Source: DATEPR01 sp036279295 (GTDB lineage: Bacteria; Actinomycetota; Actinomycetes; Mycobacteriales; Pseudonocardiaceae). From it: 40,035 nucleotides of DNA. Of the stretch, positions 1 to 8,957 are shown in pieces. How positions within the stretch are numbered: position 1 is the stretch's first letter; each line of letters starts with the position of its first letter. The notes under the pieces are model-generated. The model was given only the letters and a program-made list of their open reading frames with translations, searched no databases and was not told the origin of the DNA. The stretch is from positions 1 through 40,035 of the forward strand of contig DASUJK010000045.1 in NCBI GenBank assembly GCA_036279295.1, written 5' to 3'. Made by a program: the position numbers and the translations under genes.

Positions 1-21
1 GTGGGGTGTGTGGTTGATAGG

Positions 22-140
22 GTTACGGCGGTTATGGCGGGAGGGAAACGCCCGGTCCCATTCCGAACCCGGAAGCTAAGCCTCTTTGCGCCGATGGTAC
101 TGCACTTGTGAGGGTGTGGGAGAGTAGGACGCCGCCGAAC
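22..140 (+). rRNA. rrf: 5S ribosomal RNA
   Basis: About 119 nt with the usual actinobacterial 5S landmarks: the 5' arm GTTACGGCGG pairs with the 3' arm CCGCCGAAC, the internal CCCGGTCCCATTCCGAACCC block is present, and it ends in a GGTGTGGGAGAGTAGGACGC segment. It forms the central RNA of the 50S subunit's central protuberance. The first 21 nt are presumably 23S-5S spacer, so the rest of the rRNA operon lies to the left of the window. Exact ends are uncertain by one or two bases. Confidence 0.95.
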
Positions 141-153
141 ATAATTTAAGAAA

Positions 154-206
154 TCTGAGGCCCTGGTTGAGACGGCAACGTCTCCCAGGGTCTCAGATCA
201 TTTTCG
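154..206 (+). terminator. rRNA operon terminator
   Basis: Arms 154-176 and 179-197 form a long hairpin (TCTGAG, CCCTGG and GAGACG on the left; CGTCTC, CCAGGG and CTCAGA on the right, around a GCAA loop), followed by TCATTTTC. It lies 14 nt after the 5S gene and fits the end of the rRNA transcript. Confidence 0.85.
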
Positions 207-299
207 GGGTCGCCCAGCAGCATGTTGGGGGTCCGCCAAGTTGGCTTCTCAACTGGAAAATCAGTCGCGCGCATCCACTGTGCTGACCATCCTTGGGTG

Positions 300-1160
300 A
301 TGAAGGTTGTCGCGCACCCCACCATCAGCGAGTTCTGGCAGGTAGCAGGAGCACTGTTCACCGCGGACCCGGTCCGCAACACAGTCGCCCTGACCGTGCT
401 CAGCCGGCTGCTGATCGGTGGCCGGTTCAGCGACACACCCCCGATCTTCCTGACCGTGCACGAGACCGGAACCGACGAAGTAATCGGTGCCGCGCTGTGC
501 ACACCGCCGTTCCCGCTGGCGGTGAGTGGGCTGCCGGTCGAGACCGTTGACGTGGTCGCCGATCATCTGGTGGCCGCCGGCATCCAGCTGCGCGGGATCA
601 GCGGCATGCGCACCGAGGTCGAGGCGTTCGTGGCCGCGTGGGCCGAGCGCACGGGTGTCGAGCCCAGCGGCCGGATGTGTCAACGGCTCTACGAACTCGG
701 TGAACTCAAGCCACCGGTCGACGTGCTCGGGGCCGCCACCGAGGGCACCGTCGACGACGTCGGTCTCCTGGCTCGGTGGCGCGCGGACTTCCTGCACGAG
801 GTGGGTCACTTCAGCCCGGGGGACCAGAGCCACGGCGACCTGGTCCGGCACGCGCAGGACTCGCTGGCGGCCGGCAACGGCCAGCTCATCTGGCGGGTCG
901 ACGGTGAGCCGGTGTCCTTCGCGTGCGTCAACTCGCCGCACGGTGGGATGTCCCGGATCGGTCCGGTCTACACGCCGACCGAGTGCCGCGGTCACGACTA
1001 CGGCTCCGCGGTCACCGCCGCGGCCAGCCGGTGGGGACTGGCCAAGGGTGCCGAGCACGTTCTGCTGTTCACCGACCTGGCCAATCCGGTGTCCAATTCG
1101 ATCTACCAGAAGATCGGGTACGTGCCGGTCGAGGATGCCTTGGACGTCAGGTTCACGTAG
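300..1160 (+). CDS. GNAT family N-acetyltransferase
   Basis: A 286-residue protein. The C-terminal third has the acetyl-CoA binding pattern of GNAT enzymes: a strand ending SRIGPVYTP, then the pyrophosphate loop ECRGHDYGSA (R/Q-x-x-G-x-G type), then LFTDLANPVSNSIYQKIGYVP, the typical Asn-x-x-S-x-x-x-Y-x-x-x-G-F/Y motif. The N-terminal half looks like a degenerate second GNAT-like domain, as in many actinobacterial members. The substrate cannot be told. I chose the ATG at 300 over the ATG at 222 because the intervening residues do not look like a GNAT N terminus and the rRNA terminator ends at about 206. No strong Shine-Dalgarno is visible, but a CATCCT hexamer stands 6 nt before the ATG, so a leaderless start is possible. 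It is followed by glnE after only 21 nt. Confidence 0.85.
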   Translation: MKVVAHPTISEFWQVAGALFTADPVRNTVALTVLSRLLIGGRFSDTPPIFLTVHETGTDEVIGAALCTPPFPLAVSGLPVETVDVVADHLVAAGIQLRGISGMRTEVEAFVAAWAERTGVEPSGRMCQRLYELGELKPPVDVLGAATEGTVDDVGLLARWRADFLHEVGHFSPGDQSHGDLVRHAQDSLAAGNGQLIWRVDGEPVSFACVNSPHGGMSRIGPVYTPTECRGHDYGSAVTAAASRWGLAKGAEHVLLFTDLANPVSNSIYQKIGYVPVEDALDVRFT

Positions 1161-1181
1161 ATCCGACTACCGTGGTGCCTG

Positions 1182-4100
1182 ATGAGCGACCGTCCTCGTT
1201 CCACGCCTGCGTTGGCTCGCTTCGGGTTGACCGAGGAGCGCGCCGAGCAGGACCTGCGCGCGGCCGGCTGGTGGGGGACGAACGGGCCGATCGATGGCGG
1301 CGAAACGGTGCTGACCGCGCTGTCCCGCACGCCTGATCCGGATCTCGCCCTGCGTGGTCTGGATCGGCTGCGGGAGGCCGATCCGGCTGGCTGGCCGGAG
1401 GTGGCCGACGCGCTGCGCACCCATCCCGGTGTGCGGGGCCGGTTGTGTGCCGTGCTGGGCACGTCCACCACGCTGTCCGACTTCCTGGTCGCCCAACCGG
1501 AACAGTGGCGCAGGCTGGTCGGCACGGGAGCAGGCCAGCTCACCCTGAAGGGTGCCTTCACCGAGTCACTGTTGGCCACGGTGGGTGCCGACTTGATCAG
1601 GGGACCGGCCGGCACCCCCACTGGCGCGCGGGCCACGCTCCGCGGCAGTGAGGCGATCCGGGCACTGCGGCTCGGTTATCGCGGGCTGCTGCTGGAGATC
1701 GCCGCCGAGGACCTCGGCCACCTGGTCGAACCGGGACTGCCACAACCCACCTACGAGATGGTCGCGTCCGCGCTGAGTGACCTCGCTGTTGCCGCGCTGG
1801 ATGCCGCGCTGGCGGTCGCGGCCGCGGAACTGGCCGGTGACAGCCCTGCTGACGTGCCGCTGGACTGCTCGCTTGCCGTCATCGCGATGGGCAAGTGCGG
1901 CGGCCGGGAGCTCAACTACGTCAGTGACGTGGATGTCGTGTTCGTCGGTGACGGTGACATCGAGAAGGCGACCCGGCTGGCGGCCGGCATGATGCGGGTG
2001 GCAGGCGAGGCCGCGTTCGAGGTGGATGCCGCACTCCGGCCGGAGGGCAAGGCGGGTGCGCTGGTCCGCACCATTGACGGGCACACCGCCTATTACCAGC
2101 GGTGGGCTCGAACGTGGGAGTTCCAGGCGCTGCTGAAGGCACGGCCGGTGGCCGGTGATCCGGTGCTCGGCCGCGCCTACCTGGACATGGTCAGCCCGAT
2201 GGTGTGGCTGGCCGCCGACCGGGACGGCTTCGTCACCGACGTGCAGGCCATGCGCCGCCGGGTCGAGGACCATGTGCCCTCCGAACTGGTGGATCGGGAG
2301 TTGAAGCTGGGCCGGGGTGGCCTGCGGGACGTCGAGTTCGCGGTCCAGTTGCTGCAACTGGTGCACGGTCGCAGTGACGGTGCCCTGCGACTGTCCTCGA
2401 CCATCGACGCACTGGCCGCGCTGGGTGCCGGCGGGTACGTCGGCCGGACCGACGCGGTGGACCTTGGCGAGTCGTATCGCTTTCTGCGGGCGGTGGAGCA
2501 CCGGCTGCAACTGCGCAGGCTGCTGCGCACCCACCTGTTCCCCGACGAGCACGACGAGGCCGCGCTGCACTGGCTGGCTCGCTCGATGGGCGTGCGGCCG
2601 AACCGGGGGCGGGACGCCGGCAAGGCCCTGTTCACCGAGTTCCGTCGGCATACCAACCGGGTGCGCAGGCTGCACGAGAAACTGTTCTACCGGCCGCTGC
2701 TGGAGTCGGTCGCCCGTGTGCCGACCGAGGGTCTGCGGCTGACCACCAAGCAGGCCGTCGCCCGGCTGGCGGCGCTCGGCTACGCGGCATCCGATGGTGC
2801 GCTCAAGCACATCGAAGCACTCACCGATGGTGTGTCGCGGCGGGCCGCCATCCAGACGACGTTGCTGCCTGTGCTGCTGGACCTGCTCGGTGACACCGCT
2901 GACCCGGACGGTGGGCTGCTGGCGTATCGGCGGTTGTCCGAGGCGTTGGCCAGTACGCCGTGGTACCTACGGCTGCTGCGCGACGAGGGCGCCGTCGTGG
3001 AGCGGCTGGCCTATCTGCTCGGCACGTCGAAACTGGTGCCGGACCTGATGATCCGGGCACCCGAGGTGCTACAGCTGTTCGCGCACACCGACCAGTTGGC
3101 CGGTCGCGACCCCGCCGATGTGGCCCGGTCGCTGGATGCCGCGGTGAGCAGACACGCCGATGTCGGCCAGGCGGTGGCCACGGCCCGGTCGCTGCGCAGG
3201 ATCGAACTGCTCCGCGTGGCCAGCGCCGATCTGTTGCACCTGCTGCCGCAGCAGTCGGTGTGTGCCGCGTTGTCCAGCGTGTGGGTCGCGGTGCTGCGGG
3301 CCGCGCTGGCCGCCGTGGTGCGGGCGAAGGTCCAGGCGAGTGGTCCGCCGCCGGCTCGGCTCACCGTGATCGCCATGGGTCGGCTGGGTGGCGCCGAACT
3401 GGGCTACGGCTCGGACGCCGACGTGCTGTTCGTGTGCCAGCCGGAGCCGGGCGTGCCGGACGCGGATGCCGTGCGCTGGGCGAGCTCGGTCGCCGAGGCG
3501 CTGCGTAAGGCGTTGGGCTCGCCGAGCCAGGATCCGCCGTTGCAGGTGGACGCGGATCTGCGGCCGGAGGGTCGGCAGGGTCCGTTGGTGCGCACGCTCG
3601 ACTCGTACATCGCCTACTACACGAAGTGGTCCCAGCCGTGGGAGGCGCAGGCGCTGCTGCGGGCTCGCGCGATCGCCGGTGATGCCGCCCTCGGTGCCGT
3701 TTTCATCGCCGCGATCGACGCGGTGCGCTACCCGGCGGACGGGCTGCCGCCCGCGCAGATCAGGGAGATCCGCAGGATCAAGGCCAGAGTGGACAGTGAG
3801 CGGTTGCCACGGGGTGCCGATCCCACTACACACACGAAGCTGGGCCGGGGCGGGCTCGCGGATGTCGAGTGGACGGTGCAGCTGCTCCAGTTGCGGTACG
3901 CGCACGAGATTCCTGGGCTGCGCACCACGGCCACATTGGCCGGCATCGATGCCGCTGTGTCCGCCGACGTGCTCGGCGTGGCCGACGGTGAGGCGCTGAG
4001 CGCTGCGTGGCTGCTGGCGACCAACGCTCGCAACGCGACGATGTTGGTGCGTGGCAAGGCATCCGACCAACTGCCGACGACCCCTCGGGAAGTGGCTGCT

Positions 4101-4214
4101 GTGGCCAGTGCGGTCACCGGTGACCCGATCGTCGAGCCGGGCTGGTTCCTGGACGAGTACCGCCGCACGACGCGGCGGGCCCGAGCTGTCATCGAGCGCG
4201 TCTTCTACGAATAG
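1182..4214 (+). CDS. glnE: Bifunctional glutamine synthetase adenylyltransferase/adenylyl-removing enzyme
   Basis: A 1010-residue protein, the usual length for actinobacterial GlnE. It has two tandem nucleotidyltransferase domains. The N-terminal one carries GGRELNYVSDVDVVF at about residues 240-254 and the C-terminal one GGAELGYGSDADVLF at about 735-749; each contains the paired Ser-Asp-x-Asp metal-binding motif. Each is followed by the conserved DAALRPEGKAGALVRT or DADLRPEGRQGPLVRT segment and a KLGRGGLRDVEF or KLGRGGLADVEW helix. In the family the N-terminal domain removes AMP from glutamine synthetase and the C-terminal domain adds it. The likely substrate is the GlnA encoded at 9211-10635, which has the target tyrosine. 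A TACCGT -10-like hexamer at 1168-1173 ends 8 nt before the ATG, so glnE may have its own leaderless promoter besides read-through from the GNAT gene. Confidence 0.97.
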   Translation: MSDRPRSTPALARFGLTEERAEQDLRAAGWWGTNGPIDGGETVLTALSRTPDPDLALRGLDRLREADPAGWPEVADALRTHPGVRGRLCAVLGTSTTLSDFLVAQPEQWRRLVGTGAGQLTLKGAFTESLLATVGADLIRGPAGTPTGARATLRGSEAIRALRLGYRGLLLEIAAEDLGHLVEPGLPQPTYEMVASALSDLAVAALDAALAVAAAELAGDSPADVPLDCSLAVIAMGKCGGRELNYVSDVDVVFVGDGDIEKATRLAAGMMRVAGEAAFEVDAALRPEGKAGALVRTIDGHTAYYQRWARTWEFQALLKARPVAGDPVLGRAYLDMVSPMVWLAADRDGFVTDVQAMRRRVEDHVPSELVDRELKLGRGGLRDVEFAVQLLQLVHGRSDGALRLSSTIDALAALGAGGYVGRTDAVDLGESYRFLRAVEHRLQLRRLLRTHLFPDEHDEAALHWLARSMGVRPNRGRDAGKALFTEFRRHTNRVRRLHEKLFYRPLLESVARVPTEGLRLTTKQAVARLAALGYAASDGALKHIEALTDGVSRRAAIQTTLLPVLLDLLGDTADPDGGLLAYRRLSEALASTPWYLRLLRDEGAVVERLAYLLGTSKLVPDLMIRAPEVLQLFAHTDQLAGRDPADVARSLDAAVSRHADVGQAVATARSLRRIELLRVASADLLHLLPQQSVCAALSSVWVAVLRAALAAVVRAKVQASGPPPARLTVIAMGRLGGAELGYGSDADVLFVCQPEPGVPDADAVRWASSVAEALRKALGSPSQDPPLQVDADLRPEGRQGPLVRTLDSYIAYYTKWSQPWEAQALLRARAIAGDAALGAVFIAAIDAVRYPADGLPPAQIREIRRIKARVDSERLPRGADPTTHTKLGRGGLADVEWTVQLLQLRYAHEIPGLRTTATLAGIDAAVSADVLGVADGEALSAAWLLATNARNATMLVRGKASDQLPTTPREVAAVASAVTGDPIVEPGWFLDEYRRTTRRARAVIERVFYE

Positions 4215-4229
4215 CGTACGAATGACCGC

Positions 4230-4525
4230 GTGGCGAACGTCGGCGTCGCCGGGCTGACCGCGGCCGAGGTGGCCGAGCGGCAGGTGCTGGCCGCGCTGGT
4301 CGGCACCGAAGCGAGGCCGAACCCCACGTTGCAAGCGATTGCGGCCGATGTCGGGAAGTCACCGGGTTGGCCGGTCACGGCGACCGTGCCGTTCTCGTCG
4401 GCCAGGAAGTGGAGCGGCGCGGCGTTCGCCGGGCACGGCGGCTGGGGTGCTCAGCGCCCCGGACGTGTTGCTCGCGCCGACCGATCCGCACCGGGCCGAT
4501 GCCGAGCGGATCGCCGGCGAGATAC
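4230..4525 (+). pseudogene. P-type cation ATPase fragment (frameshifted remnant)
   Basis: Reading from the GTG at 4230, the translation goes through LTAAEVAERQVLAALVG and then PFSSARKWSGAAFAGHGGW, the nucleotide-binding-domain motif of cation-transporting P-type ATPases. After GGW at about 4445 the frame is lost. The continuation appears in another frame as VLSAPDVLLAPTDPHRADAE, which is the next segment of the same family (normally WVLGAPDVLL). Only about 100 residues of an enzyme normally over 750 long remain. The membrane segments, the DKTGT phosphorylation site and the hinge are absent. The piece ends where homology to HsdS begins. It is a decayed gene fragment just after glnE, most likely non-functional. 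The family assignment rests on motif recognition only. Confidence 0.7.
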
Positions 4526-4921
4526 GAGTTGCTTGCCGGAGACATCGTCAGCCCGCGCACCGGCACCCTCGGCCGTTACGGGCGTGTGCTGGCGAATCAG
4601 GCCGGATGGTTGCTCGGTCCTGGTTGTGTGCGGTTCCGGCCGAATGAGCGGGTGGATTCTCAGTACCTGACCTACTATTTGAGCAGCCCCGCCGCTCTGC
4701 ACTGGGTTGCGGAGCGTGCCACTGGCTCGGCCATTCGACACATCAACGCAGCAACGCTGCGAGAGATGCCGATCCAGTTGCCGCCCCTACCGGTGCAGCG
4801 TGAGATCGTGGAGCTCCTGGATCCACTCCATGTGGCCGCCACGATCCACAGCCAGCTGAGCACGACGACCCGTGAACTCCGCGATCTACTGGTATCGGTG
4901 TTGATACCGCAAGGCCGCTGA
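4523..4921 (+). pseudogene. Type I restriction-modification specificity subunit (HsdS) C-terminal fragment
   Basis: The frame ending at 4921 reads YELLAGDIVSPRTGTLGRYG, then LGPGCVRFRPN, then DSQYLTYYLSSPAALHWV, then GSAIRHINAATLREMPIQLP, then PLPVQREIVELLDPL. These are the characteristic blocks of an HsdS target-recognition domain followed by the start of its conserved helical spacer. About 130 residues remain, against roughly 400 for a complete two-domain HsdS. No start codon or N-terminal recognition domain is present, and no hsdR or hsdM gene is in the window. In HsdS the domain would choose the DNA sequence bound by a type I methylase/nuclease. Here it is a remnant fused by a break to the P-type ATPase fragment, a sign of past gain and loss of mobile genes at this site. 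Confidence 0.75.
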
Positions 4922-5046
4922 CACAAGAACAGGCCGGCGGTCGGGGCTCATCCCTCGACCTGGGGGTTTGTGGTTGCTGCCGGTCGTTGTCGGTGGTCAT
5001 TCTTCGACCGCTGCTGGACGATCAGTCCAGGGACGACAATCTGACC

Positions 5047-5676
5047 ATGCGTTACCGCCGAGCCGTGGAGAAGCTACGCCTGCTGGCCGATGCGTGCCAG
5101 TGGACGACACACCTGCCGATCGAGGAGCCGTTCCTGGTGGAGGCGTACGTCTTCGGTGACGTCCTGGACGGCGCGGATCCCGTCGAGTCCGTCCAGGTCG
5201 CGTTCGCGCTCGAGTTGCCTCCTGATGAAGTGCCGTGGTGCTCGGAGCCGGCGGGAACGGCGTGGCTGGTGGACACCCTGCGGTTGGACAAGGGTGGTTT
5301 CGCGTACTGGTGGCGTTCCCGGCATGAGCCGGTGTGGAATCACCTGATCCGTGAGCCGGTCCGGTTCTGGTCACTCGACGGACCTGACGAAGCCGTGCTG
5401 GGTGCCTTGGGCGACCGCCGATTCGCGGATCTGCCGAGGATCACCGCGACGTCGGCGGAACTGCGACGACATGCCCGCGTGGAACTGGACCGGGCGCTGG
5501 GTCGACTCCGTGCCGTCCACCAAAAGTACTGGGATCGGGATTGGCGCCGGGAGCATCGCGGCCTCGGCCGCTTTCCGGAGGACCATCTATGGGAAGCCCT
5601 GGACGGCTATCTCGATCTCCTGGAGAACGTGCACCGTATGGACGCCGAGCAGCACCCGGACACCCCCGCCCCCTGA
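5047..5676 (+). CDS. DUF7711 family protein (uncharacterised)
   Basis: A 209-residue soluble protein from the ATG at 5047 (MRYRRAVEKLRLLADACQ). An upstream ATG at 4987 would add 20 residues that do not resemble the family. I recognise the actinobacterial family by the N-terminal helix ending LLADACQ, the VEAYVFGDVLDGADPVESVQ strand pair, the VPWCSEPAGTAWL motif and the WWRSRHEPVWNHLIREPVRFW block. No catalytic motif or membrane segment is evident. The function is unknown; the fold has been loosely compared with nucleotidyltransferase-like proteins, but I cannot confirm that. It lies between the restriction-gene debris and the convergent pRiA4b-type gene, only 18 nt away, in the accessory patch between glnE and glnA. 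A GACAAT hexamer 6 nt before the ATG may be a leaderless promoter. Confidence 0.65.
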   Translation: MRYRRAVEKLRLLADACQWTTHLPIEEPFLVEAYVFGDVLDGADPVESVQVAFALELPPDEVPWCSEPAGTAWLVDTLRLDKGGFAYWWRSRHEPVWNHLIREPVRFWSLDGPDEAVLGALGDRRFADLPRITATSAELRRHARVELDRALGRLRAVHQKYWDRDWRREHRGLGRFPEDHLWEALDGYLDLLENVHRMDAEQHPDTPAP

Positions 5677-5694
5677 AGTGGCGATGAGCCGGGG

Positions 5695-7578
5695 TCAGCG
5701 CACGCTGCGCAGGTGGTGCCGAGCGGAGCCGTCGAGCCGGCGATTCGCATCCTCGGCGGAGAACGCGTGCGGGTCGAAGTCACCGGGTGAGTCGAGGCCG
5801 AGCCATTCGAGCATGCTCTCGTGCTCCTCGGCGTTCGGGTCGGCCAGTGTCGCCTTCAGATCCTGGTAGCCCCACACGCCGCCGCAGTCTTCCGGCGGGC
5901 ACGCTCCTTTGCCGCCGGTGCAGATCACATCGGGCGCTCCGGCGTCGATAGGCAGGATTTTCTCCAGGGTGATGTCGTGTTCCCAGTCGTCGCCGAAGTC
6001 GTAGGTGTAGAGCAGCCGGTCGCGGACACCGGCCAGCAGTTGGGACAGGTGAACCGCTCGCTCGTCGTTATGGCCGAGTTCCGGGTCGGGTAGTCCGTAT
6101 TCGGTGTCGCCGTCGGAGAACACGTGCAGGTGACAGTCCTGCCAGCCCATCGCGACCTGGATCACTTCGTGGAGTTGGCCGAGGTCGAGATCGGCCGGAA
6201 CCTCCAGGCGCCGCCACACCGGCGGCTTCGTCACGCCGCGCAGGGCGACCTTGATCTGGTAGCGGGTGTCGGGGCGCACCGCGGTGGCCGGTCGCCGCAC
6301 GGGAGTCCGGGCGGTCGCACCCGGCGCGGATCGTGAACCGCCGCGCGGTGCCACCACCGGCTGCCCGGCCAGCAACCTGACCAGCCGGCTGGCTGCCGGA
6401 TGGTCGGTGTCGGCCAGCAGCGGCAGGATCTCGGCCAGTTCGGCGCCGGCCTGCTCCTGGAGGAGGCCGGACAGTAGTTGTGGGGGTAGTTCGGGTGGCA
6501 GCGCGCCCAATAGAGTGTCGAGTGCGTCCACGGTGGACCAAGCCATGTCGTGCTCCGCAGGCTCGGCGCCGTCCTGCTCGGCCAGCCAGATCCGTGCGTA
6601 GGCGCCGAACCCGTCCTTGTCCGCCCACTCCCGCCAAGCGGGGGCCGCGTCCGGGCCGCACTCGCGAGCCAGGGCCAGGGCGGCGAGCCGTTGCTGCCCC
6701 GAAGTGGCTTCGGCGGTGGCGATCAGTTCGCGGGCGGCCGCGACCGGAGCGCGGGCGGACAGCCAGGGCCGGGCCATCAGCGTGGCGATCCGGTTCGGCA
6801 GTGCCGCTACCGCAGCCACCAGTGTGGCGGCGTCCGCTTCGGCCGCTGGGGCGCTCTGGCGGAACAGCAAATCGGTGAGCCAGTGACCCAGCGGGCTCAG
6901 TTCGGCGTTGTCGCCGTGCAGGACGGCGATGCCGAACTCGGCAAGGGCTTCGATGATCTCGCCGCCATCGGCGTCCGTCATGGCGGCCAGGTCATCGGGG
7001 AGACCGACCACGCCATGTCGAGTCGTGATCGGCGACGTGCAGGACGGGCAGGAGCAGTCCGGCGCGATGTCGCCGAGAGCATCCGCGATGTCCTCGCTCA
7101 GGTCGTCCAAGGAAGCTGTGCCGTTCCGCTCGTACAGGACGGCCAACCCGCCCAGAGTCTCCAGATCGGGCTGGTCCGACTCGTCGGTCAGCCCGAAGCA
7201 CTCCAGCACACACCGGGCCCAGACGGCCAGTACGGCCTCCGCGGTCCCGCCGGCCCAGGCCGCGAGAGCGGCGCCCGCCGTCGCCCGGCCCCGGTCCACC
7301 TCAATGAACCCGGCGGCCGACGCGACGACCCACGCCATCATCAGTTGATCGATATCCAGTGCGCTGCGGAGCCTGCGAGTGGGCAGTTCGATCCCGAGCA
7401 GGTCACATGCTTCGACGGCGGCGGTGGGCTTGAGCACCCCACGGGTGGTCAGCGGCCTGCCGGGTCCGACCCATTCGGCCAACTTCGCCGCGTCGGTGAG
7501 CGCCGGACAACTTCGCGCCGCCGACGCCAACCGTTCGGATGAGACAACGAGCGCTTGTCCTTCGGCACGGGATGGCAT
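5695..7578 (-). CDS. Plasmid pRiA4b ORF-3 family protein
   Basis: A 627-residue protein. The C-terminal approximately 190 residues hold a clear pRiA4b ORF-3-like domain: YQIKVALRGVTKPPVWRRL, LGQLHEVIQVAMGWQDCHLH, YTYDFGDDWEHDITLEKI, then a Cys-rich loop with CTGGKGACPPEDCGGVWGY, and SMLEWLG. The same domain occurs in plasmid and insertion-element passenger proteins, and its biochemical role is not established. The N-terminal approximately 430 residues are Ala-rich, apparently alpha-helical, and contain a CSCPSC cluster at about residues 172-177. The region between about 395 and 435 is Arg/Pro/Thr-rich and disordered-looking, and acts as a linker. No signal peptide or membrane segment is seen. 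It is convergent with the DUF7711 gene and divergent from the 7737 gene. Proteins of this class are frequent in accessory regions. Confidence 0.85.
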   Translation of the reverse strand: MPSRAEGQALVVSSERLASAARSCPALTDAAKLAEWVGPGRPLTTRGVLKPTAAVEACDLLGIELPTRRLRSALDIDQLMMAWVVASAAGFIEVDRGRATAGAALAAWAGGTAEAVLAVWARCVLECFGLTDESDQPDLETLGGLAVLYERNGTASLDDLSEDIADALGDIAPDCSCPSCTSPITTRHGVVGLPDDLAAMTDADGGEIIEALAEFGIAVLHGDNAELSPLGHWLTDLLFRQSAPAAEADAATLVAAVAALPNRIATLMARPWLSARAPVAAARELIATAEATSGQQRLAALALARECGPDAAPAWREWADKDGFGAYARIWLAEQDGAEPAEHDMAWSTVDALDTLLGALPPELPPQLLSGLLQEQAGAELAEILPLLADTDHPAASRLVRLLAGQPVVAPRGGSRSAPGATARTPVRRPATAVRPDTRYQIKVALRGVTKPPVWRRLEVPADLDLGQLHEVIQVAMGWQDCHLHVFSDGDTEYGLPDPELGHNDERAVHLSQLLAGVRDRLLYTYDFGDDWEHDITLEKILPIDAGAPDVICTGGKGACPPEDCGGVWGYQDLKATLADPNAEEHESMLEWLGLDSPGDFDPHAFSAEDANRRLDGSARHHLRSVR

Positions 7579-7736
7579 GGACGCACATTAGGGGATTCGG
7601 TCGCCGAGTGAACGGCAGGTGCGACCATCGGATCGAGGTCGACTCGTGGAGCGGGTACGACCTGGGGTGGCTGGGGAAACCCCGTAGCTCGGCCGGGTAC
7701 CAGGGAGCCGGGTGGGGTGGCGATAGGGTGCTCGCG

Positions 7737-8957
7737 ATGGGCACACCGATGACGCCGGCAACCGACCTCGCCGCGGCCGGCCACACCTCGATCGAAGATC
7801 TGCTCGACCGTGCCGCGGACCTCAAGGGTGAACTTGTGGCGTTCGCCCAGGGGACTCGCTTCGAGCGCCGGCTGCGTGCGCTGCTGTGCGAAGCCGCCGA
7901 TCCCCTCGGCTACCTGGACGAGGCCGTCGCCGTGCGCGCCATCGACCACTTCGCATTGCAACGTCGGCTTTCCGGCGGCCGTACCGTCGTCGAGCTGTTC
8001 GTCGCGCAGCGGCGTCCGAAGCTCTCGGATGGCGAGCGGGAAATGGTGCTCGGCTGGCGCGATGTCGTCGAGGGATGCTTCGAGGTCAGTCGGCTCGACG
8101 GGGCCGCGGTCGAATTGCGCAATCTGCTTGACGATCTGGTCTACCGCGTCTATTCCAACATCGGGCCTGCGGCGTTCGCGAAGCTGCGCAAGGGGATGTT
8201 CGTCCTCTGCCGGGTCGTGCCGATCCATCCGGCCGTCGATGCATGGCTGATCAGCGGGCATCTCACTATGTTCCCCAAGTCCGCGGGCCGCGAGATCGCC
8301 CTGGCGGCCGCTCGCGAACTGACCGGCCATCCGGAACTGCTGCGCCGCAACCCCGCCATGCTGGAACAGGCTTGGAAGGTGCAGGCCGAACATCGTGCGG
8401 AGTTCATCGCCCAGGTTGGTTCGGACCTGGTCGTGCTGCCACCGGTTGAGGCGCGGGAGACCTTGCGTGAGCACTACCGGCGCATACGCGACAGGGCGGT
8501 TGCGAAGCTCGACGGGAAAGCCGCCAAGCGGGCCACGAACACCGGTCCGACGCCCGAGGACATGGTCCAGTTCTGGGACGAACTGCTGGCTGCCGACACC
8601 GTTGCGCTGATCTACGACGAGATCGAAGGACTGACCATCTTCCGCGACTTCGGCCACGTTGACTCCCTGTTCGCGAATCCCGAGCTGGCTCGCGATCGGA
8701 CGAATCTCGCCCGACTCCGGGACTGGCTGCACGACGAGTCGGTGACGCCGCTGGCGTTTCGTCTCCTGGCACAGCGCCACCCCGATGGTGCTGACCCCGT
8801 CTTCCGTGCGCTGTTGCGCAGACCCGGCTTCTCCTGGTCGCGTGACGGGGAAACTCTGCTACGCAGACACAAGAAGTCGTTCTTCGACCGAGAACCGCTG
8901 CCCAGTATCTCGATCGTCGGCGAACGCCTCACTGAACTTCTCCGCGGGTCGAGGTGA
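7737..8957 (+). CDS. Uncharacterised protein (no family recognised)
   Basis: A 406-residue soluble protein starting at the ATG at 7737 (MGTPMTPATDL). A longer reading from 7539 exists but overlaps the divergent pRiA4b gene and has unlikely N-terminal codons. The TAGGGT hexamer at 7724-7729, 7 nt before this ATG, supports the short form as a leaderless transcript. The sequence is mainly helical and charged. It has no signal peptide, membrane helix, Cys cluster or nucleotide-binding loop that I can see. Visible blocks include AIDHFALQRRLSGGRTVVELF near the N terminus and SLFANPELARDRTNLARLRDWL near residue 315. The C terminus (HKKSFFDREPLPSISIVGERL) is basic. I do not recognise a family. It is divergent from the pRiA4b-type gene with a gap of about 160 nt, so the two may share a control region. 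Confidence 0.7.
   Translation: MGTPMTPATDLAAAGHTSIEDLLDRAADLKGELVAFAQGTRFERRLRALLCEAADPLGYLDEAVAVRAIDHFALQRRLSGGRTVVELFVAQRRPKLSDGEREMVLGWRDVVEGCFEVSRLDGAAVELRNLLDDLVYRVYSNIGPAAFAKLRKGMFVLCRVVPIHPAVDAWLISGHLTMFPKSAGREIALAAARELTGHPELLRRNPAMLEQAWKVQAEHRAEFIAQVGSDLVVLPPVEARETLREHYRRIRDRAVAKLDGKAAKRATNTGPTPEDMVQFWDELLAADTVALIYDEIEGLTIFRDFGHVDSLFANPELARDRTNLARLRDWLHDESVTPLAFRLLAQRHPDGADPVFRALLRRPGFSWSRDGETLLRRHKKSFFDREPLPSISIVGERLTELLRGSR

Noticed and set aside
146..1058. Minus-strand open frames opposite the GNAT gene
   Set aside because: They are shadows of the plus-strand GNAT gene and the rRNA terminator, without family motifs.
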